Below the pieces are notes generated by a model. That model had not been told where the DNA came from, made no database searches, and worked only from the letters and a program-made list of their open reading frames with translations. Positions 16,544-24,272 of a DNA stretch of 36,719 nucleotides are shown here, one piece after another; the stretch's first letter is position 1; every line of letters begins with the position of its first letter. This stretch comes from Coprobacter secundus (GTDB taxonomy: Bacteria; Bacteroidota; Bacteroidia; Bacteroidales; Coprobacteraceae): positions 1-36,719 of the forward strand of contig JTDA01000024.1 in the NCBI GenBank assembly GCA_000803105.1, written 5' to 3'. Position numbers and translations under genes: made by a program.

Positions 16544-18484
16544 ATGATTAAAATAACCTTTCCCGACCAGTCGGTAAAAGAATTTGCAGCCGGAACCACT
16601 CCGATGCAGATAGCCGAAAGTATCAGTCCTCGTTTAGCTCAGGAAGTATTGGCTGCTACTGTCGATGGAAACGAATGGGATCTGTCGCGTCCTATCGAAA
16701 AAGACGCGGCGATAAAGCTGTTTAAATGGGACGATGCCGAAGGAAAACATGCCTTTTGGCATTCATCGGCGCACCTCTTGGCAGAAGCCTTGCAGGAACT
16801 CTATCCCGGAATAAAGTTTGGTATCGGTCCGGCAATAGAAAACGGATTTTATTATGACGTAGATCCCGGTGAAACACCTATTAAAGAAGGCGATTTCGCT
16901 GCCATAGAAGCCAAGATGATGGAGCTGGCTGCCAAAAAAGAAGAAATAGTACGGAAAGAAATATCCAAAGCCGATGCCTTGAAGATGTTCGGAGACCGTA
17001 AAGAAGAATATAAAGTAGAGCTTATCAGTGAACTTGAAGACGGCACCATAACCACCTATACACAAGGCAGCTTTACCGACCTTTGTCGTGGACCGCACTT
17101 GCCCAACACCTCTGCTATCAAAGCCGTAAAGATAACCTCTCTGGCCGGAGCCTATTGGAGAGGCGATGAGAAGCGTCATCAGTTGACACGTGTATACGGT
17201 ATTACCTTCCCCAAGAAAAAAATGCTTGACGAATATCTGGCATTGTTGGAAGAAGCCAAGAAAAGAGACCATCGTAAAATAGGAAAAGAAATGGAGCTGT
17301 TTATGTTCTCCGAAACTGTAGGCAAAGGTTTGCCTATGTGGTTGCCTAAGGGGACGGCTCTCCGTTTGCGTCTCGAAGATTTCTTGAAAAAAATACAGCG
17401 CCGTTTTGGATACCAGCAAGTAATGACTCCGCATATCGGAAACAAACTGCTGTATGTCACTTCAGGACACTATGCCAAATATGGAAAAGACTCTTTCCAG
17501 CCCATACATACACCGGAAGAAGACGAAGAGTATTTGCTCAAACCCATGAATTGTCCCCATCACTGCGAGATATACAAGTGGCAACCCCGGTCATATAAAG
17601 ACCTGCCTTTGAGATTTGCAGAGTTCGGTACGGTGTATCGTTACGAGCAAAGCGGTGAGTTGCACGGTCTCACACGTGTGCGTAGTTTTACGCAGGACGA
17701 TGCGCATATCTTCTGTCGTCCCGACCAGGTAAAAGACGAGTTTTTGAAAGTAATGGATATCATATTCATTATTTTCAAAGCACTGGACTTTAAAAATTTT
17801 GAAGCGCAAATATCTTTGCGTGACCCCAATAATAAAGAGAAGTATATCGGTTCGGATGAGAACTGGGAAAAAGCAGAACAGGCGATTGTAGAAGCTTGTA
17901 AAGAAAAAGGCCTGAATGCCCGAGTAGAATTGGGAGAGGCAGCTTTCTACGGACCTAAACTCGACTTCATGGTGAAAGATGCTATCGGACGCCGTTGGCA
18001 GTTGGGTACGATACAAGTAGACTATAACTTGCCAGAGCGGTTTGAACTCGAATATACGGGTAGCGACAACCAGAAACATCGCCCGGTGATGATACACCGT
18101 GCCCCCTTTGGTTCTATGGAACGCTTCGTTGCCGTATTGATAGAACATACTGCTGGAAAATTTCCTTTGTGGCTCACACCCGAGCAGGTGGTAATCATGC
18201 CTATCAGCGAAAAATACAACGATTATGCCGAGAAAGTTGCACAAGAACTCGAGATGAGAGACATTCGTACGACAATCGACAACCGGAACGAGAAAATCGG
18301 ACGTAAAATTCGTGATAATGAGCTCAAGAGAATCCCTTATTTGCTGATTGTCGGTGAAAAGGAAGCAGAAAATAATGAAGTTTCGGTAAGAAAACAGGGC
18401 GAAGGTGATAAAGGTTCGATGAAAATTACTACCTTTGCCGAGATTTTGACCGAAGAGGTAGAAAAAATGATAAACCAATGGTAA
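16544..18484 (+). CDS. thrS: Threonyl-tRNA synthetase
   Basis: 646 residues, full length. Charges tRNA-Thr in the cytoplasm. Domains in order: TGS (1-62), editing domain with HSSAH (H73, H77) and later TDLCRGPHLP, and the class II catalytic core. The zinc ligands are visible: Cys337 in MNCPHHCEIYK, His388 in DDAHIFC and His518 in MIHRAPFGSMER. Motif 2 is VYRYEQSGELHGLTRVRSFT. The C-terminal anticodon-binding domain begins near LTPEQVVIMPIS. infC starts 5 bp after the stop, the usual thrS-infC-rpmI-rplT order. An AAGGAGAC ribosome-binding site lies 9 bp upstream. Confidence 0.98.
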   Translation: MIKITFPDQSVKEFAAGTTPMQIAESISPRLAQEVLAATVDGNEWDLSRPIEKDAAIKLFKWDDAEGKHAFWHSSAHLLAEALQELYPGIKFGIGPAIENGFYYDVDPGETPIKEGDFAAIEAKMMELAAKKEEIVRKEISKADALKMFGDRKEEYKVELISELEDGTITTYTQGSFTDLCRGPHLPNTSAIKAVKITSLAGAYWRGDEKRHQLTRVYGITFPKKKMLDEYLALLEEAKKRDHRKIGKEMELFMFSETVGKGLPMWLPKGTALRLRLEDFLKKIQRRFGYQQVMTPHIGNKLLYVTSGHYAKYGKDSFQPIHTPEEDEEYLLKPMNCPHHCEIYKWQPRSYKDLPLRFAEFGTVYRYEQSGELHGLTRVRSFTQDDAHIFCRPDQVKDEFLKVMDIIFIIFKALDFKNFEAQISLRDPNNKEKYIGSDENWEKAEQAIVEACKEKGLNARVELGEAAFYGPKLDFMVKDAIGRRWQLGTIQVDYNLPERFELEYTGSDNQKHRPVMIHRAPFGSMERFVAVLIEHTAGKFPLWLTPEQVVIMPISEKYNDYAEKVAQELEMRDIRTTIDNRNEKIGRKIRDNELKRIPYLLIVGEKEAENNEVSVRKQGEGDKGSMKITTFAEILTEEVEKMINQW

Positions 18485-18489
18485 TTTGA

Positions 18490-19068
18490 ATGGAGAAAAA
18501 AAACACATTTAGTGGAAACGATGTAAAAAAGAATGCACCCGTAAAAAAAGGAGAAGGGGTGAAAGACATGTATCGTATCAATGAACGGATTAGAGCAAAA
18601 GAAGTCCGTTTGGTCGGTGAAAACGTAGAGCAGGGAATATATTCGATTCAGGAAGCTATACGTATTGCTGACGAACAAGGATTAGACCTTGTTGAAATTT
18701 CACCAAATGCGGCACCTCCAGTTTGCCGGATTACCGATTATCAGAAATTTCTGTACCAACAAAAGAAAAGATTAAAAGAACAGAAAGCGAAATCGACTAA
18801 AGTTGTAGTAAAGGAAATCCGTTTCGGACCTCAGACCGATGACCATGATTACAACTTTAAACTGAAACACGCCAAAGGCTTCCTCGAAGAAGGAGCGAAG
18901 GTGAAAGCCTATGTCTTCTTTAAAGGTCGTTCGATACTGTTCAAGGAACAAGGAGAAGTACTGTTGCTTAGGTTTGCAAATGATCTTGAAGATTATGGTA
19001 AAGTAGAGCAATTGCCTGTACTCGAGGGAAAACGCATGATTATCATGCTGTCACCCAAAAAGAAATGA
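18490..19068 (+). CDS. infC: Translation initiation factor IF-3
   Basis: 192 residues. Binds the 30S subunit, prevents premature 50S joining and proofreads start codons. Conserved segments: YRINERIRAKEVRLVGENVE and EISPNAAPPVCRITDYQKFL (N domain), then VVKEIRFGPQTDDHDYNFKL and LEGKRMIIMLSPKKK (C domain). ATG 18490 is 5 bp after thrS with little Shine-Dalgarno sequence. The ATG at 18568 directly precedes the YRINERI core and has AAGGAGAAGGGGTGAAAGAC in front, so a shorter 166-residue form is possible. Relatives carry a short variable N-terminal tail, so the longer form is retained. Confidence 0.96.
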   Translation: MEKKNTFSGNDVKKNAPVKKGEGVKDMYRINERIRAKEVRLVGENVEQGIYSIQEAIRIADEQGLDLVEISPNAAPPVCRITDYQKFLYQQKKRLKEQKAKSTKVVVKEIRFGPQTDDHDYNFKLKHAKGFLEEGAKVKAYVFFKGRSILFKEQGEVLLLRFANDLEDYGKVEQLPVLEGKRMIIMLSPKKK

Positions 19069-19125
19069 GAAAGATGAGGGAGTGATTCCCTGTTTGAATT
19101 AAATACATAATTAAATTTTTGTAAA

Positions 19126-19323
19126 ATGCCAAAACTGAAAACTAATTCCGGTGCCAAAAAGAGGTTCGCCCTTACCGGATCAGGAAAAATTAAAAGAAAA
19201 CACGCTTTTAAAAGTCACATTCTGACTAAAAAAACGAAAAAGCAAAAACGTAATCTTACGCATTTCACAGTTGTATCGTCTGCTGACGTGAAAAATGTAA
19301 AAGAACTTTTGTGCATAAGATAA
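19126..19323 (+). CDS. rpmI: 50S ribosomal protein L35 (bL35)
   Basis: 65 residues, very basic. MPKLKTNSGAKKRFALTGSG is the canonical bL35 start, followed by KIKRKHAFKSHILTKKTKKQ. It lies 57 bp after infC and 112 bp before rplT. The TAATTAAATTTTTG stretch just upstream includes an ATTTTTG box-like element but no strong promoter. Confidence 0.98.
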   Translation: MPKLKTNSGAKKRFALTGSGKIKRKHAFKSHILTKKTKKQKRNLTHFTVVSSADVKNVKELLCIR

Positions 19324-19435
19324 AATTTATTGCCGAAAATAAACAAAGCGAGTTTTAAAGATTTATTAACCGAATGACTTTAGCTTAAAGATTACCGCTG
19401 AGACGGTAACGCTAACATTCAAAACAAAAAGAACT

Positions 19436-19780
19436 ATGCCAAGATCAGTAAATCATGTTGCTTCAAGAGCACGTAGAAAGAAAATTTTAAAATTAACCAG
19501 AGGTTATTTCGGTGCAAGAAAAAATGTTTGGACCGTAGCCAAAAATACATGGGAAAAAGGTCTTACCTATGCTTATCGTGACCGTAAGGCTAAAAAACGT
19601 AATTTCAGAGCTTTGTGGATACAGCGTATCAATGCTGCCGCTCGTCTCGAAGGAATGTCTTATTCCAAATTGATGGGGGCTCTTCATAAAGCAGGTATCG
19701 AAATCAATCGTAAAGTTCTCGCCGATTTGGCTATGAACAATCCTGAAGCTTTCCAAGCTATTGTAAAAAAGGTAAAGTAA
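19436..19780 (+). CDS. rplT: 50S ribosomal protein L20 (bL20)
   Basis: 114 residues, basic. MPRSVNHVASRARRKKILKL and TRGYFGARKNVWTVAKN are canonical bL20 segments, and YSKLMGALHKAGIEINRKVL is the conserved C-terminal domain. An early assembly protein of the large subunit; in several bacteria it represses its own operon. It is the last gene of the cluster, followed by a strong terminator. The 112-bp rpmI-rplT gap holds a GC-rich inverted repeat (ACCGCTGAGACGGT, 19393-19406) of unknown use. Confidence 0.98.
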   Translation: MPRSVNHVASRARRKKILKLTRGYFGARKNVWTVAKNTWEKGLTYAYRDRKAKKRNFRALWIQRINAAARLEGMSYSKLMGALHKAGIEINRKVLADLAMNNPEAFQAIVKKVK

Positions 19781-19810
19781 TAAGAACCTTACAATTAGCG
19801 AGATATATGA

Positions 19811-19848
19811 AAATGGGCTTTTTATCCGATAAAAAGCCCATTTTTTTT
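19811..19848 (+). terminator. Terminator of the rplT operon
   Basis: Perfect 15-bp stem (19811-19825 with 19829-19843, containing TGGGCTTTTTAT), 3-nt loop, and a run of eight Ts. Confidence 0.93.
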
Positions 19849-19859
19849 CTTGAAAAAAC

Positions 19860-19890
19860 TTGACATTTATTCTTTATTTCTGTATATTTG
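19860..19890 (+). promoter_or_regulatory. Consensus promoter of the 6S-like RNA
   Basis: TTG (19860-19862), exactly 20 nt, TATATTTG (19883-19890). Start predicted near 19897. No coding frame follows, so the transcript is a non-coding RNA. Confidence 0.85.
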
Positions 19891-19896
19891 TAATAC

Positions 19897-20097
19897 GAAA
19901 GAAGGAAAAAAGCAAAGAGTCGCATCGCAGTTGATTGGGAAACTCATCAATTGATATGAAATGCCGAGACAAGCTTTCTTCTCCAATGGCGGGCCACGCC
20001 TTTAGGTATGCTTTTAGCACGGTGGATTACAAAGGAGGGGGGCACTCAAATCCTGTTATTCGGAGTTTCATCACATCCTTCGGTGCGACTTTTTTTT
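19897..20097 (+). ncRNA. Bacteroidales-1 / 6S-like RNA
   Basis: An RNA of about 200 nt bounded by a consensus promoter and a terminal hairpin with eight Us. Its ends close on each other: AGTCGCATCG (19918-19927) pairs with CGGTGCGACT (20081-20090) over 10 bp with one G-U. Further in, GAAACTC (19939-19945) pairs with GAGTTTC (20063-20069), leaving a large internal bulge and a central hairpin GGCG/CGCC (19988-20000). Closed ends plus an open bubble is the 6S architecture. Location directly downstream of rplT is the reported position of the Bacteroidales-1 RNA motif, which to my knowledge is regarded as the Bacteroidales 6S RNA. 6S RNA binds housekeeping RNA polymerase. Confidence 0.75.
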
Positions 20098-20105
20098 AAG
20101 ATATA

Positions 20106-20143
20106 AAAAAGCCGGTAAGTAATAAACTTATCGGCTTTTTGTT
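20106..20143. terminator. Second terminator hairpin after the 6S-like RNA
   Basis: AAAAAGCCGGTAAGT (20106-20120) pairs with ACTTATCGGCTTTTT (20126-20140) with one G-T pair. T-runs on both strands make it potentially bidirectional. Confidence 0.8.
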
Positions 20144-20189
20144 TGTTATAAACGTGGGTACAAGTAAAGCCCGTTTTGGATATGCTGTA

Positions 20190-20366
20190 AGAGGCTGTCT
20201 GGATTTTACACGGGTCGGCTTTGGGAATTTCTTTTGAGACTGTTTTCCGGTTTTTGCGAGGATATCAGGCTATTAGACAAGTGAAGACAGCTAAACAGAC
20301 CGAAAGAAAAAAGGAAAGAAGACTTGAATTAATTATTTTTATGGGAAAATTTGGACAGACTTTAAG
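20190..20366. repeat. MITE-like dispersed repeat R2, copy 1
   Basis: About 177 bp. Left end AGAGGCTGTCTGGATTTT and right end AAAATTTGGACAGACTTT are imperfect inverted repeats (12 of 18 positions). Internal blocks TTTCTTTTGAGACTGTTTTC and ACAGACCGAAAGAAAA recur in the other copies. The 61-codon frame over it is not a gene. Confidence 0.75.
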
Positions 20367-20431
20367 ACCGATGTCGAGTTATATAATATTGAAACAGGCT
20401 TTTTGATATAGAAAATAAAAAAAATTGTAGT

Positions 20432-20899
20432 ATGAAAAAATTGATTTATTTCTTTGCTTTGCTGGGTATCGTCAGTATGGCATCTTGTTCAGGCAAATCT
20501 AATAATGCCTCTACGACAGAAGTAGTAATGGTGACAGATTCCTTAGTTCCCGATACGGCGACAATAGCCGTATACGAAGGTATACTACCGGGAGCCGATG
20601 TCGCAGGAATACAATATGTATTGGAATTGGGGCAGACCGCCAATGGAGACAGTGTCTACCAGTTGTCTATGACATACCTGGGAGCCAATAAAGGTAAAGA
20701 TACCACCTTTATACAAGAAGGGCAATGGGGTATTATAAAAAATGGGAAGATAAGCCCTAAATCCTCTTCCATATTCCAGCTGAATGATTCCGCAGGCGTC
20801 GTGTTCAATTTCCTCGATATGAATGATAGCATCATTATGTTAGGTCAGGATATGAAATTGCCACAGTCCAAACTGAATTATTCATTAAAGAAAAAATAA
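20432..20899 (+). CDS. NlpE-like lipoprotein
   Basis: 155 residues. Lipoprotein signal with Cys19 in MASCSGKS, then a Ser/Thr-rich linker. The mature domain resembles the NlpE N-terminal fold: YEGILPGADVAGIQYVLEL, SVYQLSMTYLGANKGKDTTF, then EGQWGIIKNGKI and IFQLND. NlpE relatives are outer-membrane lipoproteins linked to envelope stress or metal (copper) sensing. The CXXC motif of E. coli NlpE is absent, so redox or metal sensing by Cys is unlikely. A single-gene unit ending in its own terminator. Confidence 0.8.
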   Translation: MKKLIYFFALLGIVSMASCSGKSNNASTTEVVMVTDSLVPDTATIAVYEGILPGADVAGIQYVLELGQTANGDSVYQLSMTYLGANKGKDTTFIQEGQWGIIKNGKISPKSSSIFQLNDSAGVVFNFLDMNDSIIMLGQDMKLPQSKLNYSLKKK

Positions 20900-20944
20900 A
20901 CCGTAAGCTATTATATAAAAATAAAGTACCCTATTATACAAGAG

Positions 20945-20972
20945 AAGGTTGTCTCCCGACAACCTTTTTTCT
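20945..20972 (+). terminator. Terminator of the NlpE-like gene
   Basis: AAGGTTGTC, TCCC loop, GACAACCTT, then TTTTT. A perfect 9-bp stem. Confidence 0.9.
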
Positions 20973-21431
20973 TGTTCTTAATTAACCTAAACCTTAATTC
21001 CATGAAAATCTTAATTCAAATATAGAAATATGTTTTATTTCATGCTATTTTTATCTTAACAAAATGCATCTCATTTAACATGATTTGTTAAATCGGGATT
21101 TTGATTAACGATTTTATCCTTTAAAATTAACATTTTACATACTTGTTAGCTTATTTGTTAAAATAAGCACATAATGGAATAGCTAATTGGGGAATAGCGT
21201 AGCGAATCAGCTGGAATAGCGTTTGTTACGTTTCCTTTTTCTTTTGGCATGAAGCCATCGGAAGCCATAAATAAATGAAACTACCCAAGAGTTCAATGAC
21301 CACAGGAACGGAGAAGATTTTTGTTAAATCTTTTTTGCGATTTGTGTAGGTGTCGGTAACTCACTGTAATCTGGTTTTGCAGGAGCGAATCCAAAGTATT
21401 ATTCTATGCAAAGAAAATGCAACACGGATGT
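20973..21431. other. AT-rich spacer
   Basis: No gene seen. The left half is very AT-rich with repeated TTAATT-type tracts. GGAATAGC occurs three times within about 50 bp (about 21175-21222). A weak hairpin AAGATTT-TTGTT-AAATCTT followed by five Ts (21314-21337) could end transcription on the + strand. Confidence 0.5.
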
Positions 21432-21959
21432 TTATAACCTTGAAATGATAACAGGTAGTCTTTTTTCCCTGCGGATACCTACATAAAGCCCATCCTTGCA
21501 TCGTCCGGCCTCCACATAACCTTTAGAGGCATAGTACTCATTGAGATAAATATTGTCCTCAGCACAGTCAAGGCGCATACAATGCTTGCCGTGTTCAATG
21601 CCCAACCGTTCCGACTCCTCAATTATCCGTACTCCGGCACCTTTCACTCCAGGGGCTGTCACGAGGTTATGAATATAATAGGCTGGAACATCGGCCTTAT
21701 CCAGCCAACGGTCATCACTCTGATAGAGTACCACAGCCCCGACCAATTTGCCGTCATTGGCATTGAGCAAAATATATAATGAGCCGAGTTCACATTGTTC
21801 CTTATAATATGAGACCGGATATCGTTCAAGATAGCCGGTTGTATTCCACTGATTTATATTATTTTCATCCATCCAGCAGACACGTTCAACATATAATCCG
21901 AATATCTCTGCCACTTCACAGCTTTGAGCTGCTCTGAAAACATAATCTATAACTGGCAT
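21432..21959 (-). CDS. GNAT-family N-acetyltransferase
   Basis: 175 residues from ATG 21959. The GNAT fold is visible: IDYVFRAAQSCEVAEIFGLY (strand 1 and helix 1), LYILLNANDGKLVGAVVLYQ, YYIHNLVTAPGVKGAGVRII (beta-4 and the acetyl-CoA loop, here APGVKGAGV), HCMRLDCAEDNIYLNEYYAS (beta-5 and helix 4) and KGYVEAG. The frame extends to 22016, but a TAnnTTTG box at 22014-22021 makes those upstream codons unlikely; ATG 21992 is a second possibility. The substrate is unknown. Confidence 0.85.
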   Translation of the reverse strand: MPVIDYVFRAAQSCEVAEIFGLYVERVCWMDENNINQWNTTGYLERYPVSYYKEQCELGSLYILLNANDGKLVGAVVLYQSDDRWLDKADVPAYYIHNLVTAPGVKGAGVRIIEESERLGIEHGKHCMRLDCAEDNIYLNEYYASKGYVEAGRCKDGLYVGIRREKRLPVIISRL

Positions 21960-22013
21960 TTTATTTAAGTGATTCTTATTGTAATTATACATGAAATTGT
22001 TTGTCAATGACGG

Positions 22014-22021
22014 CAAATTTA
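22014..22021 (-). promoter_or_regulatory. -7 box for the GNAT gene
   Basis: TAAATTTG on the - strand, TSS near 22007. No clear -33 box. GTGTAGCG occurs twice nearby (about 22040 and 22075). Confidence 0.5.
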
Positions 22022-22185
22022 CACAATAAACTGAAAGTCGAGTGTAGCGACAATCTTGTTTTATCTATATCGGGGTGTAGCGTTTATGGTAGATTGGAAA
22101 TATGAAATATATTTTTTTAATGGACAATCGGTTGATTCTCTGCAAAACCGAGAAAAAAGTAACTATGTAACAAAATTGTAACTTA

Positions 22186-22216
22186 TTGATATTTCGATTT
22201 TTAACATATATATTTG
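22186..22216 (+). promoter_or_regulatory. Consensus promoter of the cupin gene
   Basis: TTG (22186-22188), exactly 20 nt, TATATTTG (22209-22216). The leader would be about 65 nt. Confidence 0.85.
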
Positions 22217-22287
22217 CAGGGTAAACAAAATGAAGTGAAACATAGCGATTCCCTTTAAACAATAAGGTCGCTGAAAAAATTACGAAG

Positions 22288-22737
22288 ATGAAACAAATTG
22301 AAAAAATTGCAGCCGCAGAAAATTTTAGTGCAGTAAATGTAGGCAAATTGGACGAATTGGGTGATTATCTGTTAGAGTTGGGACCGGAGGTGAAAATTCC
22401 GGGAAAAGTATTCGGTGGTGGAGCCGTGGGGGCGACAGGAGGAGAATTCTCATTTCAGATATTCCGTCCGGGAACGGAAACCGGATTTTTGCACACACAT
22501 AAAAAACATGAAGAACTTTATTTCTTTTTCAAAGGAAAAGGAGAATTTCAAGTAGACGGACAAATATTTCCGGTATCAGAAGGGAGTGTTGTTCGCGTAG
22601 CCCCGGACGGCAAGCGCTCTGTACGTAATAACGGTGAAGAACCTCTTATTATGCTCTGTGTACAATATCGAGGAGATACATTTACAACAGAAGATGCCGC
22701 AGACGGAAATATATTGGATACTCCCGTTAAATGGTAA
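22288..22737 (+). CDS. Single-domain cupin protein
   Basis: 149 residues. The cupin motif 1 is HTHKKHEELYFFFKGKGEFQ (His, His, Glu metal ligands) and motif 2 lies around VVRVAPDGKRSVRNNGEEPL. Residues about 50-125 form the barrel, preceded by a Gly-rich stretch (KVFGGGAVGATGGEFSF). Such proteins bind a divalent metal and act as small isomerases, dioxygenases or sensors; none can be assigned here. ATG 22288 lies 71 bp after a consensus promoter. It stands alone, and downstream is repeat-filled spacer. Confidence 0.85.
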   Translation: MKQIEKIAAAENFSAVNVGKLDELGDYLLELGPEVKIPGKVFGGGAVGATGGEFSFQIFRPGTETGFLHTHKKHEELYFFFKGKGEFQVDGQIFPVSEGSVVRVAPDGKRSVRNNGEEPLIMLCVQYRGDTFTTEDAADGNILDTPVKW

Positions 22738-22787
22738 AATAAAGAATAAGAGTCGGTTTGGCTTTTGCTCGAACCGGCTTATAGAAT

Positions 22788-22915
22788 TTCGTTGGAGGCT
22801 GTTTGCTCCTGATTTTATGAGGATGATAGTGGAGGCTGTTTGGTGCGTACAAATGAGAAAACAAACCGAAAGAAAACGTTTTATCGGAAAATTTGAATAC
22901 GCTCTAAAATAAGCC
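22788..22915. repeat. MITE-like repeat R2, degenerate copy 2
   Basis: Shares TTGGAGGCTGTTTG, AACAAACCGAAAGAAAACG and the right-end block CGGAAAATTTGAATACGCTC with copies 1 and 3, but is shorter (about 128 bp). GGAGGCTGTTTG occurs twice. Confidence 0.55.
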
Positions 22916-22928
22916 GCTTTTGGGTAGA

Positions 22929-22972
22929 AGAGACACGATTTGTATCATATTGCAAATCATGTCTCTTCATTT
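22929..22972 (+). terminator. Terminator-like hairpin
   Basis: AGAGACACGATTTG (22929-22942) pairs with CAAATCATGTCTCT (22953-22966) with one G-T pair, then TCATTT. The same hairpin follows ilvC at 31915. It probably ends the cupin transcript. Confidence 0.7.
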
Positions 22973-23062
22973 GAAAATAAGATAGTTATAATGCAATATT
23001 CCCCTCTTGAGAGGGGATAAAGGGGTGTGTTACGGTGGACAGTGCGGCATAGGCAGAAATGT
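22971..23062 (+). repeat. Dispersed repeat R1, copy c
   Basis: TTGAAAATAAGATAGTTATAATG flank, core CCCCTCTTGAGAGGGG, then ATAAAGGGGTGTGTTACG and a GTGCGGCATAGG tail. Confidence 0.85.
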
Positions 23063-23144
23063 TGCAGGAAGTTGTGTTTGGTGTTGAGAGGAGTTATCCG
23101 TCAATCAATAGTGAGAGTTTTTGATTTTAGGAAGCAGAGCTTGA

Positions 23145-23178
23145 GCGTCACACACCTCCGCCCCTCTCGAGAGGGGAG
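23145..23178 (-). repeat. Dispersed repeat R1, copy d (inverted)
   Basis: Read on the - strand: CCCCTCTCGAGAGGGG core then CGGAGGTGTGTGACGC, matching the core and the GGGGTGTGT block of the others in opposite orientation. Confidence 0.7.
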
Positions 23179-23209
23179 ATTAGGATACTACTTTTCTGTT
23201 TGAAAATGA

Positions 23210-23290
23210 GTATTTAATGTATCAAATTCCCCTCTTGAGAGGGGATGAAGGGGTGTGTGACGATGAGCCGCGCGGTATAGGATGAGATAT
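23210..23290 (+). repeat. Dispersed repeat R1, copy e
   Basis: TTGAAAATGAGTATTTAATG flank, core CCCCTCTTGAGAGGGG, then ATGAAGGGGTGTGTGACG and a GCGCGGTATAGGATGAGATA tail. The remaining spacer to 23640 is AT-rich with no supported gene or clear promoter. Confidence 0.85.
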
Positions 23291-23640
23291 GAGCAATAAA
23301 CTCATTATCAGTTATTTGAAGTTGCTTTTGTTCAGCTGCATTATGGTGTAGTAATCAATTCAAGTTGAGATATTCGGCGCTGTCTTTGGAGCAAGGACTA
23401 TTGATGTTAATCCCGTCTTGGGGAGGTGACTATGACAAAGCGTCATACACGCTGCTATTATTCGTAAATAAGAAAAATATAGAAATGATTTTGCAATACA
23501 AATCAAAAATAAACGAATATTTATCAAAAAACATTGATTATTAATCATTATCTTAGCGACAGATGTGTGATGAATATACTTTGAATAGTTTATTTATAGT
23601 TAATAACATATTATCTAAAATAAAACCGGAATAAAGTCCT

Positions 23641-24159
23641 ATGGAAACAATTTGTATACAGCATTATGATTCTCCATGCGGAGAGATGATTCTCGGCTCA
23701 TTTGACGGAAAACTTTGTCTTTGCGATTGGCTGATAGAACGTCGCAGGCAGACTATCGATAAGAAAATACAGAAGAAGCTGCGGGCTGCTTACAGAGAGG
23801 AAGAATCAGGAGTGATAGCAGAAGCCGTCGGCCAGTTGAACGAATATTTTGCCTGTAAAAGAACTGTATTCGACATACCTTTACTTTTTACCGGAACCGA
23901 CTTTCAACAACACGTATGGAGTGAGTTATTGAAGATTCCCTATGGGACTACCATATCCTATGGAAAACTGGCTGTTCGTATAGGTGAGCCGAAAGCTGTG
24001 CGAGCTGTAGCCAATGCAAACGGTCAAAATCCCATATCCTTGTTTGTACCTTGCCATCGGGTTATCGGCAGTAACCATACACTTACGGGATATGGAGGCG
24101 GTTTGCCGGCTAAGAAATTTTTACTGGAATTGGAATCTCCCGCCGGATTGGCGATATAA
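23641..24159 (+). CDS. ogt: Methylated-DNA-[protein]-cysteine S-methyltransferase
   Basis: 172 residues, the normal length of a single-domain Ogt/AGT. It removes alkyl groups from O6 of guanine (and O4 of thymine) onto its own cysteine in a suicide reaction. The acceptor motif is LFVPCHRVIG with Cys138. IPYGTTISYGKLA is the typical DNA-binding helix region, with AVRAVANANGQNPIS before the active site and LTGYGGGLPAKKFLLELE after it. No Ada-type N-terminal domain is present. It converges with an AraC-type regulator gene; no operon partner is evident. Confidence 0.95.
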   Translation: METICIQHYDSPCGEMILGSFDGKLCLCDWLIERRRQTIDKKIQKKLRAAYREEESGVIAEAVGQLNEYFACKRTVFDIPLLFTGTDFQQHVWSELLKIPYGTTISYGKLAVRIGEPKAVRAVANANGQNPISLFVPCHRVIGSNHTLTGYGGGLPAKKFLLELESPAGLAI

Positions 24160-24272
24160 AAAGTAAAAAATAGCAGATTCACACATACCCCGACAAGAAG
24201 AAAATTTCGATTTGGTGTAACAGGGTCACCGGTAAGGACTGTTCCGTCCGAATATCCCGTAATAATAAAATT

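Noticed and set aside
17591..18508. A 305-codon frame on the - strand
   Set aside because: Antisense to thrS, Phe/Arg-rich with no recognisable domain; a shadow frame.
20221..20406. A 61-codon frame on the + strand
   Set aside because: It lies over R2 copy 1 and its neighbourhood; no ribosome-binding context and no protein pattern.
22634..22912. A 92-codon frame overlapping the cupin gene
   Set aside because: Overlaps the end of the cupin gene in another frame and continues into R2 copy 2.
22971..23290. CRISPR array from the cluster of palindromic repeats
   Set aside because: The R1 copies are irregularly spaced, one is inverted, spacer lengths differ widely, and no cas genes are present.
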